Source: Marvinbryantia formatexigens DSM 14469 (lineage in GTDB: Bacteria > Bacillota > Clostridia > Lachnospirales > Lachnospiraceae). Taken from it: a stretch of 64,000 nt of DNA. The stretch covers positions 4,185,501 to 4,249,500 of the forward strand of contig NZ_CP102268.1 in NCBI RefSeq assembly GCF_025148285.1. The letters are read 5' to 3'. This document shows, piece by piece, positions 50,884 through 59,767 of this stretch. The number at the start of each line of letters is the position of its first letter. Position 1 is the stretch's first letter. The notes below the pieces were generated by a model that searched no databases, was not told the DNA's origin, and saw only the letters and a list, made by a program, of their open reading frames with translations. Position numbers and translations under genes: made by a program.

Positions 50884-51252
50884 TTATTTTAATCCCTTAC
50901 ATAACGGAATCAGGCACAGTAAAATCACAATACCCACAAGCCCGATAATAACTCCCGGAATCATGTTGTTCCACACCATGCAGAAGCACATTCCAACACC
51001 TAAAGCAAGCGCTCCCACTATGCCGATTACTGCTGTCAGCACCGCTTTTCCTGTGATTTTGATCGGCGCCATATGCTCCATTTTTCTCCAGACAAAAACG
51101 GTGATCAGCGCAAAAACCAGCCCGACGCATCCTACAACAATCCCCGGTTTAAAGGCGTTCCATTCTTCAATCAGTGCCATGCACATTCCCAGTGCGAAGA
51201 AAATAACGCTGATCGTTCCCAAAATCGTTGCTACAAAACTGCTTTTTTTCAT
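50884..51252 (-). CDS. Four-helix small membrane protein, unknown
   Basis: 122 residues with four hydrophobic helices in two repeats (KPGIVVGCVGLVFALITVFVW and NNMIPGVIIGLVGIVILL). The two halves look alike, which suggests internal duplication. No family name recognised. It precedes a two-component operon by 150 nt, separated by a gap without clear terminator, and may belong to its regulon. Confidence 0.75.
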   Translation of the reverse strand: MKKSSFVATILGTISVIFFALGMCMALIEEWNAFKPGIVVGCVGLVFALITVFVWRKMEHMAPIKITGKAVLTAVIGIVGALALGVGMCFCMVWNNMIPGVIIGLVGIVILLCLIPLCKGLK

Positions 51253-51398
51253 TACTCAAATCCTCCTGTTTGATATTGATTATTTTTTATGTAAGGATTA
51301 TATGATTGTTTTATTTATACTGTGTTTGAGAATTGTTTGAATTATATTAATTGTTAAAAAAAGAGCCGTTCCAAATGAACAGCTCCCGCACAATTTCT

Positions 51399-51932
51399 TT
51401 ATAAAAGGGCGTGACCCTTTTCACAGATCTGGTAGATCTCCTCCAGTTTTTCTTCAATCATCGGCTCATATTTCTCTTTTTTCTTTTCCACCAGCCGCCG
51501 GTACAGAAAATAGGGAAGAATCCATCCGATAAATGCCGGTATGGCAAGAAGGACACACAGCCAGATAATCGGCGGTGTATGGACGACCGCAAAGGTGGAA
51601 CCCGCCATGAACGCCGTACCGATGATTCCTGTTACCAGCGCCCATACTGTAGGCATCCGGGTTTTCGCCTCTTCCATCACTTCGATTTCATGAGTACAGG
51701 CTTCAAAATTTCTCTGCAGCCTCGTCAGTTCCATCTTATTTACAATCTTACGGTTCCGCTTCATGCGGAGCGTGACGTTGTGAGAGACGGGGCGGATGTT
51801 TTCCGAAGGCTGCACTGTTTCCTCCATCTCCCATCCAAAGTTCTCATAGCAGTCTGCATACATGGATGCCTGCTCTCTGGGAACCGTAACCTCTTTATAT
51901 TCATAACCGATATATTCTTTCTTTTCCCGCAT
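51399..51932 (-). CDS. Two-helix membrane protein coupled to a sensor kinase
   Basis: 177 residues. A soluble N-terminal part (~1-95) is followed by two membrane helices (VWALVTGIIGTAFMAGSTFAV, IIWLCVLLAIPAFIGWIL) and a charged C-terminus. No family recognised with confidence. Its start overlaps the histidine kinase stop by one base, so it is translated with the kinase and probably acts in the same response. Confidence 0.75.
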   Translation of the reverse strand: MREKKEYIGYEYKEVTVPREQASMYADCYENFGWEMEETVQPSENIRPVSHNVTLRMKRNRKIVNKMELTRLQRNFEACTHEIEVMEEAKTRMPTVWALVTGIIGTAFMAGSTFAVVHTPPIIWLCVLLAIPAFIGWILPYFLYRRLVEKKKEKYEPMIEEKLEEIYQICEKGHALL

Positions 51933-53038
51933 TATCTTTCCTCCGTTTCCATTCTGCTGTCCGCAGGAATCAGCGGAAGGGTTACCGTAAATACCGACCC
52001 TTTCCCCGCGGTGCTTTCCACAGTAATGCTTCCGTCCGACAACTGCAGGATTCGTTTTACCAGTGCAAGCCCCAGACCATTCCCCTGTGTGGAATGGGAA
52101 GCATCTCCCTGATAAAACTTGTCAAACACATGCTTTACCGTCTCTTCATCCATGCCGCATCCGGTATCTGCCACGGAAACCGTGACATTCTCCCCATCAG
52201 AAACCTGTGAAAGCGTGATTGTTCCTCCAGATGGCGTAAACTTTACCGCATTCGATAAAAGATTCGTCCATACCAGTTCCAGCAGCCCTTCGTCCGCCAT
52301 GATCGTTACCCGTTCTTCCAGCTCCGCCTCAAATTCAATGTTTTTTTCCTCCCATTGATTCTCAAACTGCAGCGCACAGTCACTGAGCTGCCTGCACAGA
52401 TCATAGCTTTGGGATACCGGCTGGATGACCTGCTTTTCCAGCTTATTCAGCTTCAGCATATTCGTGATCAGATTTCCAAGCCGCTCAGAAGAGCGCAGAA
52501 TGTTCCGGGTACATTCCCTCCGGGTTTCTTTTGGCAGCTCTTCTTTTTCCAGAAGCTGTGCATTGGTGTAGATCACAGAGAGCGGCGTCTTGAATTCATG
52601 GGACACATCGGAAAAAAAGTCTGTTTTCATCGTCTCCATGCTTCCCAATTCTTCTACCATCTTATTGAAATCCATAATCATGACGTCCAGGTAATCCCAT
52701 TTGTCCGGCGTGTTCATGGTCGGTACGTAGACGGAAAAATCTCCGTTGGCCACAAGACTGGTAGCTTTCGCCAGTGTCTGCATCGGGACTTCGTAAGCCT
52801 TTTCCATCCGGTAACGGGTATAGCGTGTCACGCCGCCTGCCACCAGCGCCCAGTAAACTAATGGTATGAGTATCTGCAGCCACCAGCTGAAATTTTCTTC
52901 CTCTCCCAGAACAACCAGCCCCATATGCACCCCGGACATCAGAAGCAGTATCACAAAAAGCACTGCAAAAAGAGATACCGGGAAACGGGACTGACGGACT
53001 TTTTCCACGCTTTTTCTTCTATCCCCTGTCCCTGTCAT
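51932..53038 (-). CDS. Sensor histidine kinase
   Basis: 368 residues. Two membrane helices lie at the N-terminus with only a short external loop, then HAMP-like sequence, the H-box DVSHEFKTPLSVI, N-box NLLSNAVKFTPSGG and G-boxes VADTGCGMDEE and GNGLGLALV. The small sensor loop suggests sensing at the membrane (as in BceS/intramembrane kinases), but no ABC exporter lies beside it. Overlaps the response regulator by 4 nt. Confidence 0.93.
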   Translation of the reverse strand: MTGTGDRRKSVEKVRQSRFPVSLFAVLFVILLLMSGVHMGLVVLGEEENFSWWLQILIPLVYWALVAGGVTRYTRYRMEKAYEVPMQTLAKATSLVANGDFSVYVPTMNTPDKWDYLDVMIMDFNKMVEELGSMETMKTDFFSDVSHEFKTPLSVIYTNAQLLEKEELPKETRRECTRNILRSSERLGNLITNMLKLNKLEKQVIQPVSQSYDLCRQLSDCALQFENQWEEKNIEFEAELEERVTIMADEGLLELVWTNLLSNAVKFTPSGGTITLSQVSDGENVTVSVADTGCGMDEETVKHVFDKFYQGDASHSTQGNGLGLALVKRILQLSDGSITVESTAGKGSVFTVTLPLIPADSRMETEER

Positions 53039-53706
53039 TTCAGCACCGCCTTATATCCCAGTCCACGGACTGTTTTAATCTCAAACCCGTTGCAGCCGGA
53101 GAATTTGTCCCGGAGCTTTGTAATATACACGTCCACCGCCCGCAGGCTGGTATCGCTGTCCACGCCCCAGAACTCATCCATAAGCTGCGCCCTTGAAAAT
53201 GTTTTGTTTGGGTAAGAAAGCAGTTTATAAAGAATGTTAAATTCCCTGGTCGTCACGGGAATTTCTTCCCCGCCCGCAGCTGCCGTCATCGCGTCTCCGT
53301 CCAGCTCCAGATTTCCCACCTCCAGCTTCCGCCTTGTTTCAATATTCGCCCTGCGAAGAAGCGCCCGTACACGCAGGAGAAGCTCATCCAGCTCCAATGG
53401 CTTTACCATGTAATCATCGATTCCAATCTGGAACCCTTTCTGTTTGGAAGGCAGGTCGTCCTTCGCAGACATAAACAGGATCGGAATATGGCGGTTTACC
53501 CTCCGGACCGTCTCCGCAAATTCAAACCCGTCAATTTCCGGCATCATAATATCAGAAATAATCAGGTCATACAGATTATTATACATTTCGTCATAAGCTT
53601 CTCTTGCCCGCAGACATCCTTTTACCTGAAAACCGCTGTCGCTTAAGTATGTACATACCGTCTGGTTTAATTTTACGTCATCTTCCACTACAAGAATCTT
53701 TACCAC
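53035..53706 (-). CDS. OmpR/PhoB-family response regulator
   Basis: 223 residues. The receiver domain has acidic residues near the N-terminus (VEDD), the phospho-acceptor Asp in LIISDIMMP and the Lys in YMVKPLE. The C-terminal winged helix (TREFNILYKLLSYPNKTFSRAQL ... RAVDVYITKLRDK, shown in part) is of OmpR type. Partner of the kinase downstream. Confidence 0.95.
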   Translation of the reverse strand: MVKILVVEDDVKLNQTVCTYLSDSGFQVKGCLRAREAYDEMYNNLYDLIISDIMMPEIDGFEFAETVRRVNRHIPILFMSAKDDLPSKQKGFQIGIDDYMVKPLELDELLLRVRALLRRANIETRRKLEVGNLELDGDAMTAAAGGEEIPVTTREFNILYKLLSYPNKTFSRAQLMDEFWGVDSDTSLRAVDVYITKLRDKFSGCNGFEIKTVRGLGYKAVLK

Positions 53707-53808
53707 GTTCTCTTACCTCCCGTTTTTTATTCCAGTTTTTATATCGCCTATCTGTACCGTTGTCCGGATGAGCATCCCAGCCTGTGGCACAGAAAGGTCT
53801 GCAAATAC

Positions 53809-53910
53809 CTATATCAAAAGCAAAAAGGATGGAACTGCAATCAGCAGGGTAGGGATTGGCGGCAAAAAACACAGTTTTTTGATGGATCTAAAAATCTTCT
53901 GTAAATCCAT
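53809..53910 (-). pseudogene. 33-codon hydrophobic ORF, probable N-terminal remnant of a membrane protein
   Basis: In the 310-nt gap upstream of the response regulator the minus strand reads MDLQKIFRSIKKLCFLPPIP followed by a hydrophobic run and TAG. It has a GAGGTG site seven nt before the ATG. The pattern resembles the first residues of a larger Clostridia membrane protein family I cannot name. After the stop, another frame continues open without recognisable sequence, so it is probably a truncated gene, though a small peptide cannot be excluded. Confidence 0.4.
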
Positions 53911-54017
53911 TTTACACCTCACATAAAAGAAAATCTACCGATTCTTTGCCGCTACTATACCCTGCCTTTGTTCATGTTTTGTTTGAGAAATGTTTCAGAA
54001 TTATTAATTTTTAGATT

Positions 54018-55226
54018 TTAGCGGCATCCAGAAATTGATGCGACTGCGGGAACAACCGCAACTGCTTTTTTATAAGCCGCTCCCCCTTTCTTTAGCCTCT
54101 GTAATCCATCTGTAAGCACTTCTTTCGGGCAGGCGACATTCAACCTCAAAAAGTTTGCTCCGCTTTTCCCGTATTGCCTACCTTCCGATACATAAAGCCC
54201 TGTGGTGTCCCGCAGATACCTTGCAAACTCTGTGGCATCTCCGGAAAGTTCCCTGCAATCCAGCCACATAAGGTATGTTGCTTCTGACGCGACCGGCTTT
54301 ATTTCCCCGATTTGTTCTTCTAGGAAGGCTTTCGCATACTGTTTATTTTCTTCCAGATATTCTCTCAGCGCATCCAGCCACGGGGCGCCTTTTGTAAATG
54401 CCGCCACCGCCGCCTGCACCGCAAACGCATTTGGCTCTGCCACCTCGTCTGTATTGACTGCACGGTACATTTTATTTCGCAATCCCTCATTTGGGACAAA
54501 AACTGCCGCCGTCTGAAGCCCTGCCAGGTTAAATGCTTTTGTGGGCGCGATACAGGTAATACTGATTTCCCGGCAGTCCTCTGAAGCTGATGCAAACGGA
54601 ACATATTCCTTTCCCGGCGCAGTCAGGTCACAGTGGATTTCATCAGAAAGAACGATTACATGATGCTTCCTGCACAGTCCGCCGATTCTTGCAAGGGTTT
54701 CTCTGCTCCAGATTTTTCCCACCGGATTATGCGGATTGCAGAGAATCATCATGGTGGTCTGCGGGTCTGCCAGATCCTTTTCCAGCCTTTCAAAATCAAT
54801 CTCATATGCCCCGTCTTTATACCTCAGAGGGCTTTCCAGTACGGTTCTTCCATTATTGACAATCGAATTGAAAAAGATATTGTAAACCGGCGTCTGCACA
54901 AGAATCTTTTCGCCCGGCGTTGTCAGCTTTCTCACTGCGCTTGAAATAGCAGGCACCACGCCGGTCACAAACATCAGCCACTCTTTCCTGATTTGAAAAT
55001 GATGGCGCTTACTCCACCAGTCCTGGTATGCCTGATACCACTCATCCGGTATGACAGAATATCCGAAAACGCCATGCTCTGCCCGCTCTGTAATCGCTTT
55101 TCTGATTTCCGGGGCAGTCTGAAAATCCATGTCCGCCACCCACATGGGAAGCTCTCCATCCTTCACATCCCATTTCATGGAATTGCTGTTTTTTCTGTCG
55201 ATTATTTCATCAAAGTCATACTTCAT
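54018..55226 (-). CDS. MalY/PatB-type PLP-dependent C-S lyase/aminotransferase
   Basis: 402 residues. Fold-type I signature: NPHNPVGKIWS, SDEIHCDL and the PLP lysine in APTKAFNLAGLQ, then a C-terminal MWLDCREL. MalY/PatB proteins split cystathionine or related C-S bonds. The DFDEIIDRKNSNSMKWD N-terminus is characteristic. No maltose or methionine genes are adjacent. Confidence 0.92.
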   Translation of the reverse strand: MKYDFDEIIDRKNSNSMKWDVKDGELPMWVADMDFQTAPEIRKAITERAEHGVFGYSVIPDEWYQAYQDWWSKRHHFQIRKEWLMFVTGVVPAISSAVRKLTTPGEKILVQTPVYNIFFNSIVNNGRTVLESPLRYKDGAYEIDFERLEKDLADPQTTMMILCNPHNPVGKIWSRETLARIGGLCRKHHVIVLSDEIHCDLTAPGKEYVPFASASEDCREISITCIAPTKAFNLAGLQTAAVFVPNEGLRNKMYRAVNTDEVAEPNAFAVQAAVAAFTKGAPWLDALREYLEENKQYAKAFLEEQIGEIKPVASEATYLMWLDCRELSGDATEFARYLRDTTGLYVSEGRQYGKSGANFLRLNVACPKEVLTDGLQRLKKGGAAYKKAVAVVPAVASISGCR

Positions 55227-55255
55227 TTCTGAACATCTCCTTATATGATTCCATT

Positions 55256-56122
55256 CTATCCATTACAAATCGTATCACAAACGATTCTTGTTTTACTTAC
55301 ATCTACCTTATCCTTCTCCAGCGTCAGCTCGCCAATGTAATCTGCCCGAATCGTTCCTGCTGCGGGATTTAAAACACTTTCGATTCCGCCCACGATCTCC
55401 GCGTCTACCGTGGAATACTCGAAGGCAAGCGTAGTATTTAACAGGCGGCAGTTTTTCATCACCAGATTGTCGATGTAACACATCCCCTGCAGGCTTTCAA
55501 TGGTACAGTTGATGAGCGTCAGATTCTTTGCGTTCCATCCCAGGTATTCACCGCAGATATAAGAATCATACACGGTCACATTTTCGCTGTTCCAAAAGGC
55601 GTCTTTGGACAACAGCCTTGCATTGTGGATTTCCACATTTTCTGCACCGTCAAAAGAATAGTTACCTGTCAGACGGAAATTCCGGATTACCATGTTCCGG
55701 CTGTTCATGGCAAAATAATCGCCCTTAGCCATCACATCCTCCATTTCCACTCCATCGCAGTTCCAGAGCGTCTCCGACGCATTCGGCAGATCTACATGGG
55801 AAAGCTTCACACGGCGGCACCGGCGGAAATTCTTCGGCGCCTCGATCAGAGAATTTCCCACAGTAATATCCTCCGTATACCAGACGCCTGCTCTCCCCAT
55901 TTCCAGCCAGGAACAATCTTTTACATAAATGTTCTTCGCATACCACAAAGGATATTTCCACTGGAACATACTCCCATAAAGCTCAATATCCCGGCTCTCC
56001 TTAAGCGGAGATTCTCCATCCGCAAAAATAGTATCGTATATTTTAAGATTCTGTCCGCCGAATAAGGCTCTTTCTCCTGTCAGTCTCTGCTGCCGGATCT
56101 CTTTGTTTTTTTCTGCATTCAT
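55256..56122 (-). CDS. DUF3737 beta-helix protein
   Basis: 288 residues. Repeated short strands with aromatic and Asn residues (DAFWNSENVTVYDSYICGEYLGWNAKNLTLINC, shown in pieces) form a right-handed parallel beta-helix, and FDGAENVEIHNARLLSKDAF matches DUF3737. The family is found as single genes in Firmicutes with no known activity. Same strand as the MalY gene, 29 nt upstream of it, so probably co-transcribed. Confidence 0.85.
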   Translation of the reverse strand: MNAEKNKEIRQQRLTGERALFGGQNLKIYDTIFADGESPLKESRDIELYGSMFQWKYPLWYAKNIYVKDCSWLEMGRAGVWYTEDITVGNSLIEAPKNFRRCRRVKLSHVDLPNASETLWNCDGVEMEDVMAKGDYFAMNSRNMVIRNFRLTGNYSFDGAENVEIHNARLLSKDAFWNSENVTVYDSYICGEYLGWNAKNLTLINCTIESLQGMCYIDNLVMKNCRLLNTTLAFEYSTVDAEIVGGIESVLNPAAGTIRADYIGELTLEKDKVDVSKTRIVCDTICNG

Positions 56123-56275
56123 CGTCTTACCGTCTCCTCTTCGTTTCTATGTTTGCAACTGTCTTTCCTATGATCTGATTATAAATCATGTCTCTTCATA
56201 TATCCAATACTTATGTAAAATACCGGTTAATGCTTACTAAGCATAATTCATAGTTCTGCAATCCTCAGCATAATT

Positions 56276-56298
56276 AAAAAACGTCCATCGGACGTTTT
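56276..56298. terminator. Small bidirectional terminator-like hairpin
   Basis: AAAACGTCC-ATC-GGACGTTTT around 56278-56298. Rich in A before and T after, so it could act in both directions. The rest of the 56123-56439 gap shows no gene. Confidence 0.5.
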
Positions 56299-56439
56299 CG
56301 TCGTATGCATGGCAAAAAAAAAGAGAATGAAAAAAGAAAGTAACTGCCTCTTGCGTCCCGCCGCCGGATAAGTTATAGTTAATTTATCAGAACAGCACGC
56401 TGTTTTTCCCATACATTATCCAGGAAAGGATGTGATACA

Positions 56440-56991
56440 ATGTCATTACCTCAGACTCAAATTTATACAGAAGCTGATTATTACAACCTGCCGGAAAATG
56501 TCCGGGCAGAACTCATTGACGGGAACCTGATATATAACCAGGCCGCCCCTTCCAGAATCCACCAGACGATACTTATGGAGCTTGCCGGAACTATCCGGGA
56601 TTATCTTAAATTAAAAGGTGGACCCTGCCGGGTATATCCCGCCCCGTTCGCTGTCCGGCTGAGAGAGGACAGGCAAACCATAGTGGAGCCGGATATAAGT
56701 GTTATTTGCGACCGCAGCAAACTTACAGACCGCGGATGCACCGGCGCGCCCGACTGGATTATTGAAATCGTTTCTCCCAGTAATTCAAGTCATGATTATG
56801 TTCTAAAACTGAATCTTTATGCAAATGCCGGTGTCCGTGAATATTGGATCGTTGATCCTGTCAGGGAAAGTATATTTGTATACTATCTGGAGCAGGCACA
56901 TTTCAAAGCGGAAGCTCACACCTTCCAGGAACAAATCAGGGTTAATATCTACGATGATTTTTATATTGACTTTGCCAGTCTGGATTTATAA
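56440..56991 (+). CDS. Uma2-family PD-(D/E)XK nuclease-like protein, second copy
   Basis: 183 residues. It has the same signature as the protein at 41964: ELIDGNLIYN, VEPDISVICD and DWIIEIVSPSN. The two are clearly paralogous but diverged. It is a lone gene with its own ribosome-binding site (AAAGGATG) and a strong terminator, with no partner. Confidence 0.85.
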   Translation: MSLPQTQIYTEADYYNLPENVRAELIDGNLIYNQAAPSRIHQTILMELAGTIRDYLKLKGGPCRVYPAPFAVRLREDRQTIVEPDISVICDRSKLTDRGCTGAPDWIIEIVSPSNSSHDYVLKLNLYANAGVREYWIVDPVRESIFVYYLEQAHFKAEAHTFQEQIRVNIYDDFYIDFASLDL

Positions 56992-57010
56992 CATAACATT
57001 CTGCTTTTCA

Positions 57011-57052
57011 AACACCTGCATTTCCTGTGTGTCGGAAATGCAGGTGTTTTTG
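57011..57052 (+). terminator. Strong Rho-independent terminator after Uma2
   Basis: AACACCTGCATTTCC (57011-57025) pairs over 15 bp with GGAAATGCAGGTGTT (57034-57048), followed by TTTT. Confidence 0.92.
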
Positions 57053-57171
57053 TGCGCCCGACGGCGCAAAAAAACAGGCAGAGACAGGTAGTTCCCATCT
57101 CTGCCGATTATAGTTATTCTGACAAAGCCCGGCGTTTCTCCGTTTCAGGAGAAGCCTGCGGCTCCTTTGCT

Positions 57172-59607
57172 CTACCAGGTTAATTCCAGATACAGATCCT
57201 TGTACTGCTTCGCGGAATTATCCCAGGAGAAGTTTTTGTCCATATCTCTCTGAACCATCTCATCCCAGCACCAGCGGTTTGTGAAGTACAGTGTCTTCGC
57301 GCGGTTGATCGCATCCAGCAGCAGACCGGCGTCGTAGTTATCGAAGGTAAAGCCGTTTCCGGTATTTGTGTACATATTGTACGGCTCTACGGTATCCTTC
57401 AGACCGCCCGTCTCGCGCACGATCGGCACTGTGCCATAATGCATGGCGATAAGCTGTGTCAGACCGCACGGCTCAAACTGGGACGGTACCAGGAATGCGT
57501 CCGCGCCCGCGTAAATCCTGTGCGCTCTCGTCTCATCGTACATGATATTCGAGCAGACATTTCCCTTATACGCATTTTCGTAGTAGCGGAAGGAATCCTC
57601 GTACATGGCGTCGCCGGTTCCCAGAACAACGATCTGCGTGTGCTCATCCATGATCTGCGGGATGATCGCATTGATCAGGTCAAGTCCCTTCTGGTTCGTC
57701 AGTCTGGAAATCAGACCGATGACGAATTTATGGTCATCCTGCACCAGACCCAGCTCTTCCTGCAGCCTGCGCTTGTTCTCTTTTTTCTTCTCCAGCACGT
57801 TTGTGATGTCATAATTTACATACAGTCTGTCGTCGGTCGCTGTATTCCAGATATCGTAGTCGATACCGTTGACAATGCCTCTCAGCTTTCCGGAATGATA
57901 TCTTAAATGTGCATCCAGGTTTTCCCCGTAGTACGGCGTCTGGATCTCCCAGGCATAGGTGTTGCTTACGGTCGTGATGATGTTGGAGTAGGTCAGACCG
58001 CCTTTCATCATGTTTGCATCCTGGTAGCCCTCCTTGAGCGCATCCTTATTGAACACATAATCCGGCAGACCGGACCAGTAGCGGATCGTCGGGATGTTGT
58101 AAACGCCCTGGAAGCGCAGATTGTGAATGGTGAGGATGGTCTTTGCGGAAGCCAGCTTCGAGGTCTCAAACAGTGTTCTTAAATATACCGGTACCAGAGC
58201 TGCCTGCCAGTCGTGACAGTGGATGATGTTCGGTATCCAGTCCATGTAATTGAGCGCCGCCAGCGCCGCCTTTGCAAAGAAGCAGTATTTCGGGATGTCG
58301 TCAACCAGGTTCGTGTACGGATTTCCGCTGCTGAAAAATTCCTCGTTATCGATGAAATCATATACCACGCCGTCCCAGACATATTCCATGATGCCCACAT
58401 AGAACGACCTGCCGTCTGCGCACAGATCCATTTCAAAGGAGCCGCGATAAACCATCTTCTCCTGATACTTCCACGGGATACATTTGTAGCGCGGAAGGAT
58501 TACCTTGACATCGCAGTTCTGCTTTACAAGTGCCTTGGGCAGTGCGTACATTACGTCGCCCAGACCGCCCGTCTTTACAAACGGATAGCACTCCGAGCCG
58601 ATGAACGCAATACTTCTGCGCGGCGTGGTGTATACCTCGTAGGTCGGCTCCTCAGCCTTTACCTCTTCTGCAACCGGTTCTTCTGCTTTTACTTCCTCTG
58701 CAGCAGGCGCTTCTGTTTTTGCCTCTTCCACAACCGGTGTCTCTGCTTTTACTTCTTCCACAGCAGGTGCTTCTGTTTTTGCCTCTTCCATAGCAGGTGC
58801 TTCTGTTTTTGCTTCTTCAACCACAGGCGTTTCTGCCTTTGCTTCTTCTGCAACAGGCGCTGCAGCCGGTTTCTCAGCCTTCGTTTCTTCCGCAGCAGGT
58901 GCTTTTGCCTTTACCTCTTCCGCAGCAGGCGCTGCCTTCGACTTTCTTGTTCTGGTGGTTTTTGTCGCCTTAGCCTTCGGCTTTTCTTCCTTTACCGGCT
59001 CCTCTTTTGCTGCTTCGCTCTTCGCAGCCTCCGTCTTACCTGTCTTTTTCTCCGGCTCCGCCGCTTTTTCTTCTTTTACTGCCTTTGCTGTTTTCGTTGC
59101 TTTTGTCGTTCTTGTTGTTTTTGCTTTCGGCTTCTCTGCTTTTGCCGGTTCTGCCTTTGGCTCTTCTGCTTTTGCCGGTTCCACTTTTGCTTCTTCGGTT
59201 TTCGCCGGTTCCGCTTTTGCTTCTTCTGCTTTCACCGATTCCGCTTTTGGCTCTTCTGCTTTCGCCGGTTCTGCCTTTACTGCCTCTGCTTTTGCCGGCT
59301 TTGCCTTTGGCTCTTCGGCTTTCACCGGTTCTGTCTTTACTTCCTCCGCCTTTACCGGCGCTGCTTTTTCTGTTTTCGCTGTCTTTGCAGCTCTTGTTGT
59401 TTTCGCTTTCGGTTTTTCTTCCTTAGCCGGCTCCGCCTTCGGTTCTTCTGCCTTTACTTCTTTTGCCTTTACTTCTTTTACTTCTTCTGCCGCTTTCACC
59501 GGCTCCTCTTTTGCTTTCTTCACCGGTTCAGCTTTTGCCGCTTCCGCCGCGATACTCTCTGCCGGAGCTTCCTTGCTGTTCACCGTTTCTGCTTTCTTTC
59601 TTGCCAT
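57172..59607 (-). CDS. glgA: Glycogen synthase (GT5) with ~325-residue low-complexity N-terminus
   Basis: 811 residues. Residues ~331-811 form a normal-length GT5 glycogen/starch synthase: SECYPFVKTGGLGDVM (ADP-glucose Lys345), HCHDWQAALVP, GLISRLTNQKGLDL and PSQFEPCGLTQLIAMHYGT. It transfers glucose from ADP-glucose to alpha-1,4-glucan. The first ~325 residues are almost only Lys, Ala, Glu, Pro, Thr and Val in imperfect 10-residue repeats (KAEEPKAEPA, later EEAKTEAPAV) with several KAKTT(R/K)-type basic blocks. Such a tail is not part of the known enzyme. No other glg gene is in the window. Confidence 0.93.
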   Translation of the reverse strand: MARKKAETVNSKEAPAESIAAEAAKAEPVKKAKEEPVKAAEEVKEVKAKEVKAEEPKAEPAKEEKPKAKTTRAAKTAKTEKAAPVKAEEVKTEPVKAEEPKAKPAKAEAVKAEPAKAEEPKAESVKAEEAKAEPAKTEEAKVEPAKAEEPKAEPAKAEKPKAKTTRTTKATKTAKAVKEEKAAEPEKKTGKTEAAKSEAAKEEPVKEEKPKAKATKTTRTRKSKAAPAAEEVKAKAPAAEETKAEKPAAAPVAEEAKAETPVVEEAKTEAPAMEEAKTEAPAVEEVKAETPVVEEAKTEAPAAEEVKAEEPVAEEVKAEEPTYEVYTTPRRSIAFIGSECYPFVKTGGLGDVMYALPKALVKQNCDVKVILPRYKCIPWKYQEKMVYRGSFEMDLCADGRSFYVGIMEYVWDGVVYDFIDNEEFFSSGNPYTNLVDDIPKYCFFAKAALAALNYMDWIPNIIHCHDWQAALVPVYLRTLFETSKLASAKTILTIHNLRFQGVYNIPTIRYWSGLPDYVFNKDALKEGYQDANMMKGGLTYSNIITTVSNTYAWEIQTPYYGENLDAHLRYHSGKLRGIVNGIDYDIWNTATDDRLYVNYDITNVLEKKKENKRRLQEELGLVQDDHKFVIGLISRLTNQKGLDLINAIIPQIMDEHTQIVVLGTGDAMYEDSFRYYENAYKGNVCSNIMYDETRAHRIYAGADAFLVPSQFEPCGLTQLIAMHYGTVPIVRETGGLKDTVEPYNMYTNTGNGFTFDNYDAGLLLDAINRAKTLYFTNRWCWDEMVQRDMDKNFSWDNSAKQYKDLYLELTW
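58650..59560 (-). repeat. Degenerate 30-bp tandem repeat coding for the GlgA tail
   Basis: The 5' third of glgA is built from imperfect 30-bp units (for example GCTTTTGCCGGTTCTGCCTT followed by TGGCTCTTCT on the plus strand). Low codon variety also creates very long stop-free frames on the opposite strand. Confidence 0.85.
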
Positions 59608-59767
59608 ATAGCACCTCCAAAATAATCTATCTATTCTTAATTTCAGTATTCAATATTACAAGTCATAAATAATTGTATCATAAATACTATGCAAAGGCAA
59701 ATAGCAGAATCAAAAAAAAGAATTTTTAAAAAAGTATTTTCCCTCATTTCATGTGCAGGTTATCCAG
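59608..59767. promoter_or_regulatory. glgA upstream gap
   Basis: AT-rich 160 nt between the HipA-like gene stop and the glgA start. Minus strand GGAGGTGC precedes the glgA ATG. A long A/T stretch at 59710-59745 could carry the promoter or terminate the upstream gene; no clear -35/-10 pair was assigned. Confidence 0.4.

Noticed and set aside
58213-59625. Very long plus-strand frames (up to 470 codons, rich in Phe, Cys, Ser, Leu) opposite glgA
   Set aside because: They are the antisense of the low-complexity KAEP tail, whose codons rarely give stops in reverse. No start context, no family, and glgA is clear on the other strand.
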